A stretch of 64,000 nucleotides of DNA from Streptacidiphilus sp041262165. GTDB taxonomy: Bacteria > Actinomycetota > Actinomycetes > Streptomycetales > Streptomycetaceae. The stretch spans positions 310,001 through 374,000 of the forward strand of contig NZ_JBGCBY010000002.1 in the NCBI RefSeq assembly GCF_041262165.1, in the 5' to 3' direction. Both the position numbers and the translations under genes were made by a program. The notes beneath the pieces were generated by a model. That model was not told the origin of the DNA. It worked only from the letters and a program-made list of their open reading frames with translations, and made no database searches. Within the stretch, counting starts at the first letter, position 1. Each line of letters starts with the position of its first letter. Shown here piece by piece: positions 24,318-32,524 of the stretch.

Positions 24318-25457
24318 GGCCCGGGCGGCGGCGGGCGACTCTGATTGCTCGGGCTCGGCGGGCGCGGGGCGGGAAGGCGCGGGGTCGTCGGTGACGACGG
24401 TGGCGGCGTCGGCGTCGAGGTCGACCTGGACCGTGCCGACGCCGACGTGGCGGGTACTGAGGGCCTGCAGGACATGGGGTCCCATCTGGAGCGTGTAGAG
24501 GAAGTGGTCACCGAGGAACGTCGTGTGGGTGACCTGGGCGTGGCGCCCGGAGCCACCGCCGCCGGGCGGCGGCTCGCTGATGGTGAGCGCCTCGGGGCGG
24601 ACGGCCACGGTCACGGCTCCGGGCGGCGGCGCGGTGTCGGCGTGGAACGGGACGCCGCCGGGAAGCCCGGGTGCTTCCAGGAGATAGGTGCCGTCGCCGA
24701 TGCGGCGGGCGGTGCCGGTCAGGAAGTTGCAGCGACCCAGGAACTCGGCGACGAACCGGCTGCCGGGGCGGCGGTAGACGTCCTGGGGGCTGCCTGCGCG
24801 CACGATGCGGCCATGGTTCATGACCAGGATCTGGTCGCTCATGGCCAGGGCCTCGGTCTGGTCGTGGGTGACGAACACGGTGGTGATGCCCAGGTCGCGC
24901 TGCAGGTCCCCGAGCCATTCGCGGGCGCGCTCCCGGAGTTTGGCGTCCAGATTGGAGAACGGTTCGTCCAGCAGGAGCGCGCTGGGGCCGTGGGCCAGTG
25001 CCCGGGCCAGGGCGACGCGCTGCTGCTGTCCGCCTGAGAGCTCGTGGGGGTGGGCTTGGGCGCGGTGGCCGAGCTCGACCAGTTCCAGGACCTCGCCGAC
25101 CCGCCTGGTGATCTCGGCCCGGGGGTTCCGGCGGATTTTGAGCGGGAAGGCGACGTTCTCGGCGACAGTCAGATGCGGCCACAGCGCGTAGGACTGGAAG
25201 ACCACGCCCAGTTCCCGGCGCTCGGCCGGGACGTTGCGGCGGGCGTCGGCGTCGAACAGCAGGCGGTCGCCGTGGCTGATGGTGCCGGCCCGTGGGGTGT
25301 GGAACCCGGCGATCGACATCAAGGTGGTCGTCTTGCCGCAGCCGGACGGGCCGAGCAGGGTGACGAACTGCATGTCGGGGACGGTGAAGCTGACCTGGTC
25401 GAGGACGCGGGTGGTTCCGAAGGTCTGGGTCAGCCGGTGTACGGAGATCTCAGGCAT
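24312..25457 (-). CDS. ABC importer ATP-binding protein (FbpC/PotA type)
   Basis: A 381-residue nucleotide-binding subunit. Walker A is LLGPSGCGKTTT near residue 35, the signature is LSGGQQQRVALARAL and Walker B is ALLLDEPFSNLD. A C-terminal TOBE region (about 250-360) marks the ferric-iron/polyamine/phosphonate importer class. It should power the fused permease encoded upstream. Its ATG overlaps the end of the permease gene by eight bases. The final 25 residues are Pro/Glu/Ala-rich and look like a loose tail. The substrate cannot be told from this subunit. Confidence 0.93.
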   Translation of the reverse strand: MPEISVHRLTQTFGTTRVLDQVSFTVPDMQFVTLLGPSGCGKTTTLMSIAGFHTPRAGTISHGDRLLFDADARRNVPAERRELGVVFQSYALWPHLTVAENVAFPLKIRRNPRAEITRRVGEVLELVELGHRAQAHPHELSGGQQQRVALARALAHGPSALLLDEPFSNLDAKLRERAREWLGDLQRDLGITTVFVTHDQTEALAMSDQILVMNHGRIVRAGSPQDVYRRPGSRFVAEFLGRCNFLTGTARRIGDGTYLLEAPGLPGGVPFHADTAPPPGAVTVAVRPEALTISEPPPGGGGSGRHAQVTHTTFLGDHFLYTLQMGPHVLQALSTRHVGVGTVQVDLDADAATVVTDDPAPSRPAPAEPEQSESPAAARAI

Positions 25458-27228
25458 GGCGGCCTCTCTTGCTGATGGTGCCCGTCTTGCGCAGCGTCCA
25501 GCCGAGGCCGACTGCGAGGGCGGCGGCGACCAGGAGGACTTGGATCAGGGCCAGGGCGGCGACCGGGCCCGGCAGCCCCTTGGACCAGGTCTGCAGCATG
25601 GTGGTGCCGAGCAGTTCGGTGCCGGGCTTGGTCAGGAACACCACAGGGTCGTAGTCGCTGACCAGGGTGACGAACATCAGCACGACGGCGCTGAGGATCG
25701 CCGGGCGGAGCAGGGGCAGGGTGATGCGGCGGGTGGTGGCCCACCAGCCGGCGCCCGAGGTGGCCGCGGCCTTGGCCAGCTCGGGGCTGATCCGGGCGAG
25801 GGCGGGGGCGATGATGATGTAGGACAGGGTCATGTTGCGCACGCTCAGGGCCAGCAGCTCGCCCCACAGGCTGTTGCGCAGCATGGCGCCGGGCCAGTCG
25901 ACGATCAGGAACAGCCAGAAGAAGCCGACGCCGAACACGATGCCGGGGGTGGCGCGGGGGTAGACGAGCAGGGCGGGCAGGGTGCGGCGCAGCCGGAACC
26001 CCGAGCGGCCGGCGATGACGGTGGCCACAGCGACCAGGGCGACGGTGGCCAGGCTGCCGACGGTGGCGACGATGAGGCTGTCGGTGATCGCGCGGTGCAG
26101 GGTCGGATCGTCCCAGACCTGTCGCCAGTTGCTCGCGGTCCACAGGTGCCAGGGCGCGACCAGCGTGGTCAGGTCGGTGACCGAGGACATCAGGGCGAGG
26201 CCGAGCAGCGGGACGACGCAGGTGACGGCCACGAACCCGGCCACGGCCGCCGCTGCGGGGCGGCGCAAGCGGCCCAGCTCCAGCAGCCGTGCGGGCGGAG
26301 TGGCCCGGGTACCGGCGGTGTAGCGGGTGGAGTGGCGCAGCAGCCAGCTGCGCACGATCAGCAGGGTCGAGGCGACGACCAGCAGCAGGATCGCCCCGGC
26401 GGAGACGATCGGCGGGTCGGGGACAGTGCTGTTGGACCAGGTGTCGTACAGGTAGCTGGCGATGAAGCTGATGTTCGCCGGTCGTCCCAGGAACAGCGGG
26501 ATGCCCAGGACCTCCAGGCACAGGGTGAAGATGAGCATGCCGCTGTCGAGCAGGGCGGTGCGCGGCATCGGCACGGTGACGGTGCGCAGGACCCGCAGCG
26601 TGCCGCCGCCGGAGGCGCGGACGGCGTCCTCCAGGGTTCCGTCCCCGCCTTCCAGGACGGCTTTGCAGGTCAGGTAGGCGATGGGGAGGGTGACGACGGC
26701 ACCGAGTACGGACATGCCGGGCAGCGAGGTGAGGTTCCAGGCGGGCAGGTGCAGGTTCTTGTGCCAGAGCTGGGTCAGGTAGCCGGCCGGTCCGTACAGC
26801 GACTCCCAGCCGACGATCAGCCCGAGCGGCGGGATCAGCAGCGGGGCGAGCAGGGCCGGGCCGAGCCAGCGTTTGCCGGGCAGGTCGGTGCGGGTGACCA
26901 GGACGGCGAAGGTGGCACCGAGCAGCAGCGCCAGCGCGGTGGCGGTGAGCGCGAAGACGCCGGTGTTCAGGGCGGCCTGACGGAACGCCGGATCGGTGAA
27001 CAGTTGCCGGTAGGCGTCGACGCTGAACACGCCTCCCGGCAGGTAGTAGGGCTTGGACAGCAGCGAGGTGACGACCAGTGGGACGAGCGGGGCCAGGGTC
27101 AGCACGGCGACCGCGGCCCAGATCAGGTACTGGCCGGGACTCGTGGGCGTGTGGCGGCGGCGTCGGCCGCGCGGGGCGGCCGGGGCGACCGGGGTGACCG
27201 GGGAGGGGGCGAGAGTGTGCGGAGTCAT
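25450..27228 (-). CDS. Fused ABC importer permease (FbpB/PhnU-V type)
   Basis: A 592-residue permease with about twelve membrane helices, in effect two BPD_transp_1 domains in tandem. The first cytoplasmic EAA-like loop is LEDAVRASGGGTLRVLRTVTVP, marked here by DAVRASGG. The second is LAKAAATSGAGWW followed by LPLLRPAIL. This double form is usual for ferric-iron and 2-aminoethylphosphonate-type importers. The start ATG is five bases after the stop of the binding-protein gene. It was chosen over a far longer open frame that would run through that gene out of phase. Confidence 0.92.
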   Translation of the reverse strand: MTPHTLAPSPVTPVAPAAPRGRRRRHTPTSPGQYLIWAAVAVLTLAPLVPLVVTSLLSKPYYLPGGVFSVDAYRQLFTDPAFRQAALNTGVFALTATALALLLGATFAVLVTRTDLPGKRWLGPALLAPLLIPPLGLIVGWESLYGPAGYLTQLWHKNLHLPAWNLTSLPGMSVLGAVVTLPIAYLTCKAVLEGGDGTLEDAVRASGGGTLRVLRTVTVPMPRTALLDSGMLIFTLCLEVLGIPLFLGRPANISFIASYLYDTWSNSTVPDPPIVSAGAILLLVVASTLLIVRSWLLRHSTRYTAGTRATPPARLLELGRLRRPAAAAVAGFVAVTCVVPLLGLALMSSVTDLTTLVAPWHLWTASNWRQVWDDPTLHRAITDSLIVATVGSLATVALVAVATVIAGRSGFRLRRTLPALLVYPRATPGIVFGVGFFWLFLIVDWPGAMLRNSLWGELLALSVRNMTLSYIIIAPALARISPELAKAAATSGAGWWATTRRITLPLLRPAILSAVVLMFVTLVSDYDPVVFLTKPGTELLGTTMLQTWSKGLPGPVAALALIQVLLVAAALAVGLGWTLRKTGTISKRGRHA

Positions 27229-27233
27229 GGCGC

Positions 27234-28370
27234 TCAGCGGCCCAGGGCCTTGTTCCAGCGGTCGGTGATGGCCTTCTGCTGGTCGACCACGTCCTGGGTG
27301 ACCGGGACGAGGTACATGGTGCCGGCGGGGACGTGCTTGGCCAGGTCGGTGAGGTCGGCGGTACAGCCGGACGCGGACTGGAAGTTGTTCATGGACGCCT
27401 CCATCCCGACCGCGCACATGACCTGCTGGCCTGCGGCGCTGTAGACGTAGTCGAGGAACAGCTGGGCCGAGTTCGGGGAGGCGGCGCCTGCGGTCTGGGC
27501 GATCAGGCGCGGCGTCAGCGGGGTTGCGTCGCTCATGTAGCCGTAGGCGGCCAGGCCCTTGTACTGGGGGATGACGGCCTGGGCCAGGCCGCTGGACAGC
27601 CAGCCGACCGAAGCGCCGCCCCCGACCAGGTGGTTCAGGCCGTCGAGGCCCTCGTCGAAGGTCTTGGTGCGCGGCCCGACCGCGTCCAGGTACGAGTAGG
27701 TCTTGTCGGGGCCGAGGACGTGGACCAGACCGTAGACGGCGTTGTAGCCCAGCGGGTTGGCGGGGGAGTAGCTGACCAGCGGGTACTTGGCCGGATCGGC
27801 CTTGGCGTCGGCGGCGAGCTGGGCGTAGCTGGTGGGGATCTGGGAGCCGGACAGCAGCTTGGGGTTCCAGGTCGTCAGCACCGGGTCGGGCGACATCACG
27901 TACATGCCGTGGCCCTGGTTGATGTAGGACGGGAAGTCCGAGAGGCCCTGCGGGGTGACGTTGGCGATCAGGCCGCTGTTCTCGGCCTGCACAGCCTGCG
28001 GGATGGCGTCGGAGATCAGCAGGTCGGCGGTGTGGGCGCTTTGGGCGTGCTCGGACTCGAACTTGGTGAACACCTGATTGTCCGACAGCTGGGAGTACTG
28101 GGGTTTGATCCACGGGTACGCCTTGCTGAAGGTGTCCAGCAGCGGCTTGATCACGGCGGTCGGCGCGTTGCCGTACATGATCAGCCCGGACTCGCTGTGC
28201 GACTTGGTGACCAGGTCGGCGACGGCCGCAGGGGTGGCGGGGGTGGCGGGGGCGGCGGACGTGGCGGTCGGCGCCGGGGTGGAGCTCGTCGAGCAGCCGG
28301 CCACTGCGGTGCCCACGGCGAGGGCGGTGACCGCCAGGGCGACGGTGGAGCGGGAACGGCGGGTGAACAT
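27234..28370 (-). CDS. Substrate-binding lipoprotein of ABC importer
   Basis: A 378-residue exported lipoprotein. The signal sequence ends in a lipobox VAGC with the lipidated Cys26. A Thr/Pro/Ala linker follows, then a type II periplasmic-binding fold of the Fbp/phosphonate class (GLIMYGNAPTAVIKPLLDTF near 70, here marked by MYGNAPTAVIKPLL). The ATG at 28370 has GAGG six bases upstream. A frame extended to 28466 would run through the operator region and is unlikely. It is the first gene of the importer operon and has two TGCTATAGCA-type sites in its promoter. The ligand is unknown; a phosphonate or organic acid would fit the GntR/AtuA context. Confidence 0.9.
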   Translation of the reverse strand: MFTRRSRSTVALAVTALAVGTAVAGCSTSSTPAPTATSAAPATPATPAAVADLVTKSHSESGLIMYGNAPTAVIKPLLDTFSKAYPWIKPQYSQLSDNQVFTKFESEHAQSAHTADLLISDAIPQAVQAENSGLIANVTPQGLSDFPSYINQGHGMYVMSPDPVLTTWNPKLLSGSQIPTSYAQLAADAKADPAKYPLVSYSPANPLGYNAVYGLVHVLGPDKTYSYLDAVGPRTKTFDEGLDGLNHLVGGGASVGWLSSGLAQAVIPQYKGLAAYGYMSDATPLTPRLIAQTAGAASPNSAQLFLDYVYSAAGQQVMCAVGMEASMNNFQSASGCTADLTDLAKHVPAGTMYLVPVTQDVVDQQKAITDRWNKALGR

Positions 28371-28397
28371 GGCGGACCTCTTCCTGGGAAGACTATT

Positions 28398-28407
28398 TGC
28401 TATAGCA
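28398..28407. promoter_or_regulatory. GntR-type operator 3 (TGCTATAGCA)
   Basis: A perfect copy of the palindrome within GACTATTTGCTATAGCAGAC, ending 28 bases upstream of the binding-protein ATG on the minus strand. It should overlap the transcription start region. Confidence 0.75.
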
Positions 28408-28453
28408 GACGTGATGACAATGAAGTTCTTGCTGTGACTTGCCAGTAGGTATT

Positions 28454-28463
28454 TGCTATGGCA
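28454..28463. promoter_or_regulatory. GntR-type operator 4 (TGCTATGGCA)
   Basis: A copy with one change, again preceded by TATT. It lies 56 bases from operator 3, between the divergent importer and MMPL genes. It may allow cooperative or looped binding. Confidence 0.65.
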
Positions 28464-28652
28464 CATGAGAGCACCGGCTCTTCCGGGGTGTCAAGGGTCC
28501 CGAAACCCTCCCGTCACCTCTCACCAACCTGCCCGAAACGCAGGTGCCGCGCGAGGGCGGACGGTTAAGCGAATCGAAAGGTGGGTCCGCCTAGCGTCGG
28601 CAGCGTTGCTGGTCCTGTCCTGTGGACCGGCCCGTTCGAGGAGGTGGATTTC

Positions 28653-30851
28653 GTGGAACGCTTCGCCGCGTTCGTCATGCGGCATCGCGTGTGGGTGGCC
28701 CTTGCCTGGGTCGCCCTCACCGTTGTCGGAGTGCTGATGGCGCCACATGTGGCCGGCCGCCTCAAGAGCGGTACCACCGTCAACACGGCCAGCTATCACG
28801 CCAACGTCGCACTGCAGAAGGAGTACGGCGGCGCGGGCGCCAACCCCAGCGTGCTGGTGGTCGACCTGCCCCACGGCAGTACGGCCGACAGCCCCTCGGT
28901 GAAGGCTGGCCTCGCCGCCGCCGACCAGGTCGCCGCAGCCACCCACGGGGTGCGCGACCTGTCCTACGCCAACACCGGCGACCGCGCCCTGGTCGGCACC
29001 GGCGGGACCTCCACCCTGGTGATGGTCTACCCGCCCCAGCAAGGCACCGCGGTGGCCCCGCCGGTGATGGACGCGATGAGCACCGCGATCACCCACGCGG
29101 TTCCCGGAACCACCGTGCACCAGACCGGTATCGAGCAGCTCAGCGCTGGAGGCACCAGCGGCGGCTCCAGCGTGCTGACCGAGATGCTGGTCGGCGTCGG
29201 CCTCGCGCTGCTCGTACTGGCATGGGTGTTCGGCTCCGCGCTCGCCCTGCTGCCGCTGCTGTCCGCCATCGTCTCCGTGCTGACCATGCAGCTGGCCATC
29301 TGGGGCCTGACCTACGCCAGCAACATCGCCATCAACCCCTCGGTGCAGTTCATCGTCGCCCTGCTCGGCCTGGGTCTGTCGGTCGACTACTCACTGCTGC
29401 TGGTCAACCGCTGGCGCGAGGAACGCGACCAAGGCGCAGACAACAGGCAGGCGGTGCTGCGCGCCGTGCACCGCGCCGGGCACTCGGTGGCGTTCAGCGC
29501 CCTCATCGCCTCCCTGGGCCTGTTCGCGCTGATGGTGGTACCCGTCTCCTTCCTCCAGGGTGTCGGGCTGTCCGGCCTGTTCATCCCCTCCATCGCGGCA
29601 CTGGTGGCGCTCACCACCATCCCGCTGCTGCTCTCCACGGTCGGGCCGCGGCTGGACAAGATCCGGCTGCGCCGCCGCAGGTCCACCGGGCCCGGAACGA
29701 TGTGGACCCGCATCGCGCGCACCATCGTGGCGCGGCCCAAGACAGCCGCCCTGCTCGGCGCAACGATCCTGGGCACCCTGTGCGCCTTCGGACTCACCAT
29801 CAACATCGCGGCCCCCGCCTCCACATCGCTGGCAGCCAGCGGCCCCGCCCAACAGGGTCTGGTGGCCATGCAGCACGACGGTTTCCCCACCGGCATGCTG
29901 ACCTCGGTGCCGATCGAGCTCCCGGCGGGAACCGACCCGTCGGCCACGGCGGCGACCCTGCGCGCTCTGCCGGACATGCACGGGGTCCTGGTCGCGGACA
30001 CCCCGGCCTGGCACCACGCCGGCAGCTCGGTGATCATGGGGCTGCCCAAGGCTGAGATCGGCACCGCCCACGCCGGAACCGCCCTGGCCGACCTGCGTGC
30101 CGCGGCCCCGCACAACGCCATGATCGGCGGCAACCAGGTCCAGTCCAGCGACGTCGCCCACATCATGTCCAGCTGGTTCCCGCTCCTGCTGGGCGTGGTC
30201 GCCCTGCTGACCTTCGTGCTGCTGGCCCGGGGCATGCGCTCGCTGCTGCTGCCGGCCAAGGCCGTCGCGCTCAACCTGCTGTCGGTCGGCGCCGCCTACG
30301 GTGTGCTGGTGCTCATCTGGCAGCTCGGCTGGGGCTCGCAGGCAATCTGGGGCATTCCCGCCACCGGGTCGATCAGTCCGTTCGTGCCGATGCTGCTGTT
30401 CGGGTTCCTCTTCGGGGTCTCCATGGACTACGAGGTGTTCATCCTGGCCCGGGTCCGTGAGGCCTTCGACCGGACCGGGCGCACCAACGACGCCGTGGTC
30501 GAAGGCATCTCCCGCACCGGACGGCTGGTCACCAGCGCAGCCCTGATCCTCTTCCTGGCGCTGGTGTCGCTGTCCTCCTCCCCGGACGTGACGATCAAGA
30601 TGATGGCCACCGGCATGGCCGCAGGAGTGCTCATCGACGCCCTGGTCGTGCGCACCCTGCTGACCCCGGCGCTGGTGGTGCTGTTCGGCCGCGCCAACTG
30701 GTACCTGCCCACCTGGGCAGCCCGGCTGCTGCGGATCAAGCCGGTCGTCCTGGACCGGGGGCCGGAACCGGACGGCGAGCACACCGACGGCGAGGACGCG
30801 GAGGGCGGCCCACTGGGCGCGCCGGCCCTCCATGGCTCTGTGCATGCTTGA
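28653..30851 (+). CDS. MMPL-family (RND-type) membrane exporter
   Basis: A 732-residue transporter with two repeats of one helix, a large outside domain and five helices. The Asp-Tyr pairs of the proton relay are visible in both halves: LGLSVDYSLLLVNRWREE near 250 and FGVSMDYEVFILARVREA near 590, given here as SVDYSLLL and SMDYEVFI. The GTG at 28653 is preceded by GAGGAGG at eight bases. Longer frames lack a ribosome site. MMPL proteins of actinomycetes move lipids, polyketides or drugs. A response-regulator remnant, an LmeA-like protein and a two-component pair follow, so export and lipid handling may be linked. Confidence 0.92.
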   Translation: MERFAAFVMRHRVWVALAWVALTVVGVLMAPHVAGRLKSGTTVNTASYHANVALQKEYGGAGANPSVLVVDLPHGSTADSPSVKAGLAAADQVAAATHGVRDLSYANTGDRALVGTGGTSTLVMVYPPQQGTAVAPPVMDAMSTAITHAVPGTTVHQTGIEQLSAGGTSGGSSVLTEMLVGVGLALLVLAWVFGSALALLPLLSAIVSVLTMQLAIWGLTYASNIAINPSVQFIVALLGLGLSVDYSLLLVNRWREERDQGADNRQAVLRAVHRAGHSVAFSALIASLGLFALMVVPVSFLQGVGLSGLFIPSIAALVALTTIPLLLSTVGPRLDKIRLRRRRSTGPGTMWTRIARTIVARPKTAALLGATILGTLCAFGLTINIAAPASTSLAASGPAQQGLVAMQHDGFPTGMLTSVPIELPAGTDPSATAATLRALPDMHGVLVADTPAWHHAGSSVIMGLPKAEIGTAHAGTALADLRAAAPHNAMIGGNQVQSSDVAHIMSSWFPLLLGVVALLTFVLLARGMRSLLLPAKAVALNLLSVGAAYGVLVLIWQLGWGSQAIWGIPATGSISPFVPMLLFGFLFGVSMDYEVFILARVREAFDRTGRTNDAVVEGISRTGRLVTSAALILFLALVSLSSSPDVTIKMMATGMAAGVLIDALVVRTLLTPALVVLFGRANWYLPTWAARLLRIKPVVLDRGPEPDGEHTDGEDAEGGPLGAPALHGSVHA

Positions 30852-30854
30852 GCC

Positions 30855-31031
30855 ATGCGCATCCTCCTGATCGAGGACGACGAGGCCCTCGGCGCGACCC
30901 CGATCCGGGGTCGCAGGCCGAGGGCCACGCGGACCACGTCGCGCGCCGGCCAGGACGTCGTCTCCAAGCCCCAGAGCCATCGACCGACCGGCTGTCTTTC
31001 GCCGGCACCGGCCTCATCGACCTCCGCCTGA
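30855..31031 (+). pseudogene. Frameshifted remnant of a response-regulator gene
   Basis: It starts three bases after the MMPL stop. It reads MRILLIEDDEALGA, almost identical to the start of the OmpR-type regulator at 31847. About 45 bases in, one base is missing relative to that copy, and the frame breaks while the DNA still matches (CAGGCCGAGGGCCACGC is shared). The remaining frame ends after 58 codons. The rest of the receiver and the DNA-binding domain are gone. It looks like a partial duplicate left by a deletion in an ancestral regulator gene. Confidence 0.8.
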
Positions 31032-31035
31032 CCCA

Positions 31036-31071
31036 AGCCTTCGGCAACCTGACAGCCTTCGGCAACCTGAC
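31036..31071 (+). repeat. Two exact 18-bp tandem repeats
   Basis: AGCCTTCGGCAACCTGAC occurs at 31036-31053 and again at 31054-31071, between the regulator remnant and the LmeA-like gene. Confidence 0.9.
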
Positions 31072-31092
31072 CCGGATCGGAACCGCTGCCTC

Positions 31093-31842
31093 GTGAGAAT
31101 CCGCCGCATACCCCTGGTCATCACCCTCAGTCTGGCCGCGACCGGCGTCGTCGCCGCAGGCGTCACCGACGTCGCGGTCGGGCACACCGCCCAGCAGCGC
31201 ATCGTCCAGGCCGCCACCTGCCGCCTCCATCCCACCGGACCGGTCACCGCACAACTCACCGATACCCTCGCGGGCCTGCAGGTGCTCACCGGGAAGCTCG
31301 GTACGGTCCACATCACCGCCGACGGCGTCCACCGCGGCGGCACCGACATGAACGTGAACGCCGTCCTTTACAACGTCACCACCCACGGCGCCACCGACGG
31401 CGGGACGGTCACCGCCACCATCCCCTACAACGCACTCCAGCAGCGCCTCGGCTCCGCAGCCGCCTTCATGACCGTCGGCACCGACGGAACCGGCCTCACC
31501 CTGACCGGCACGGTCGGAAACCTGGGCCTGCCGGTCACGGTCGATACCAGCATCAGCACCACCGCGAACAGTCTCACCATCACCCCGACCAGCGTGGTCC
31601 TCCTCGGCCAGGCCATTCCGGTCAGCGCCCTGTCGTCCATACCCGGGGGCTCCAGCATGGCCGGGAGCCTCAAGCCCCACACGGTCACCCTCCCCGGGCT
31701 GCCCGCCGGGGCCCGGCTGACCAGCGCCCGACCCGACAGCACCGGCCTCAGCATCCAACTCTCCATCCCGCACACGAACAGCCTGTCCAAGGCCACCGGT
31801 GCCGGATCGGCAGGCGCCGGGTGCTCCAGCGCCAAGACGTGA
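31093..31842 (+). CDS. DUF2993/LmeA-like phospholipid-binding protein
   Basis: A 249-residue exported or membrane-tethered protein. A hydrophobic N-terminal segment (about 8-25) is followed by a domain resembling DUF2993, known from mycobacterial LmeA, which binds phospholipids and affects mannan synthesis. The early stretch LAGLQVLTGKLGTVHITADGV, marked here by LGTVHITADGV, and the strand LTLTGTVGNLGLPVTV fit the fold. The tail ends GAGCSSAKT. The GTG start has no strong ribosome site. It is upstream of the two-component pair by four bases, so the three probably form one operon. A role in the envelope is inferred. Confidence 0.75.
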   Translation: MRIRRIPLVITLSLAATGVVAAGVTDVAVGHTAQQRIVQAATCRLHPTGPVTAQLTDTLAGLQVLTGKLGTVHITADGVHRGGTDMNVNAVLYNVTTHGATDGGTVTATIPYNALQQRLGSAAAFMTVGTDGTGLTLTGTVGNLGLPVTVDTSISTTANSLTITPTSVVLLGQAIPVSALSSIPGGSSMAGSLKPHTVTLPGLPAGARLTSARPDSTGLSIQLSIPHTNSLSKATGAGSAGAGCSSAKT

Positions 31843-31846
31843 CCCC

Positions 31847-32524
31847 GTGCGCATCCTCGTGATCGAAGACGACGAGTCCCTCGGCGCGTCCCTGACCTGG
31901 GGACTGCAGGCCGAGGGCCACGCCGTCCAGCTGGCCGCCGACGGGAACGAGGGCCTGTGGCAGGCCACCGAGCACGCATTCGACCTGATCATCCTCGACG
32001 TCATGCTCCCCGGCCTGGACGGCTACCAGGTCTGCACGCACCTGCGCGAGGCCGGGAACTGGACGCCGATCCTCATGCTCACCGCCATGGACGCCGACCT
32101 GGACCAGGCCGAAGGCCTGGACCTGGGCGCCGACGACTACCTCACCAAACCGTTCGCCTACCCCGTCCTGCTCGCCCGGATGCGCGCCCTGCTGCGGCGC
32201 GGCGGCCGACCGCGCCCCGCGCTGCTGCAGGCCGGCGACCTGACCCTGGATCCCGCTACCCGGGCTGTCCAGCGCGCCGGCCAGGACATCGCGCTGACGC
32301 CCGGTGAGTCCGCCGTCCTGGAATACCTGCTGCGCGCCAACGGCCGCGCCGTGTCCAAAGCCGAACTGCTGGAGCACTGCTGGGACGTCGCCTCCCAGGT
32401 CGACCCGGCTGCGGTCGAGGTCCGAGTCCACCACCTGCGCCGCAAGATCGACACGCCGTTCGCCACCGGCCTGGTCGAGACGGTCCGAGGATCGGGGTAC
32501 CGCATTGACCCGCATCACGCCTAG
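31847..32524 (+). CDS. OmpR/PhoB-type response regulator
   Basis: A 225-residue regulator. The receiver starts VRILVIEDDESLG and carries the phosphoacceptor Asp51 in LIILDVMLPG, with the conserved Lys in YLTKPFAY. The C-terminal winged helix (about 130-222) has VEVRVHHLRRKI and ends VRGSGYRI, both typical. The GTG at 31847 lies four bases after the LmeA-like stop. The gene overlaps the kinase gene by 20 bases. It is the intact version of the remnant at 30855. Confidence 0.93.
   Translation: MRILVIEDDESLGASLTWGLQAEGHAVQLAADGNEGLWQATEHAFDLIILDVMLPGLDGYQVCTHLREAGNWTPILMLTAMDADLDQAEGLDLGADDYLTKPFAYPVLLARMRALLRRGGRPRPALLQAGDLTLDPATRAVQRAGQDIALTPGESAVLEYLLRANGRAVSKAELLEHCWDVASQVDPAAVEVRVHHLRRKIDTPFATGLVETVRGSGYRIDPHHA

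Noticed and set aside
25234..27444. A very long plus-strand open frame rich in Gly, Gln and Asp
   Set aside because: It is antisense to the importer permease and ATPase, whose motifs are clear. In very GC-rich DNA long antisense frames are common, and it has no domain or ribosome site.
31799..31846. Longer start for the OmpR-type regulator inside the LmeA-like gene
   Set aside because: The receiver domain begins at the GTG at 31847, and the extra 16 residues are out-of-frame coding sequence of the previous gene.
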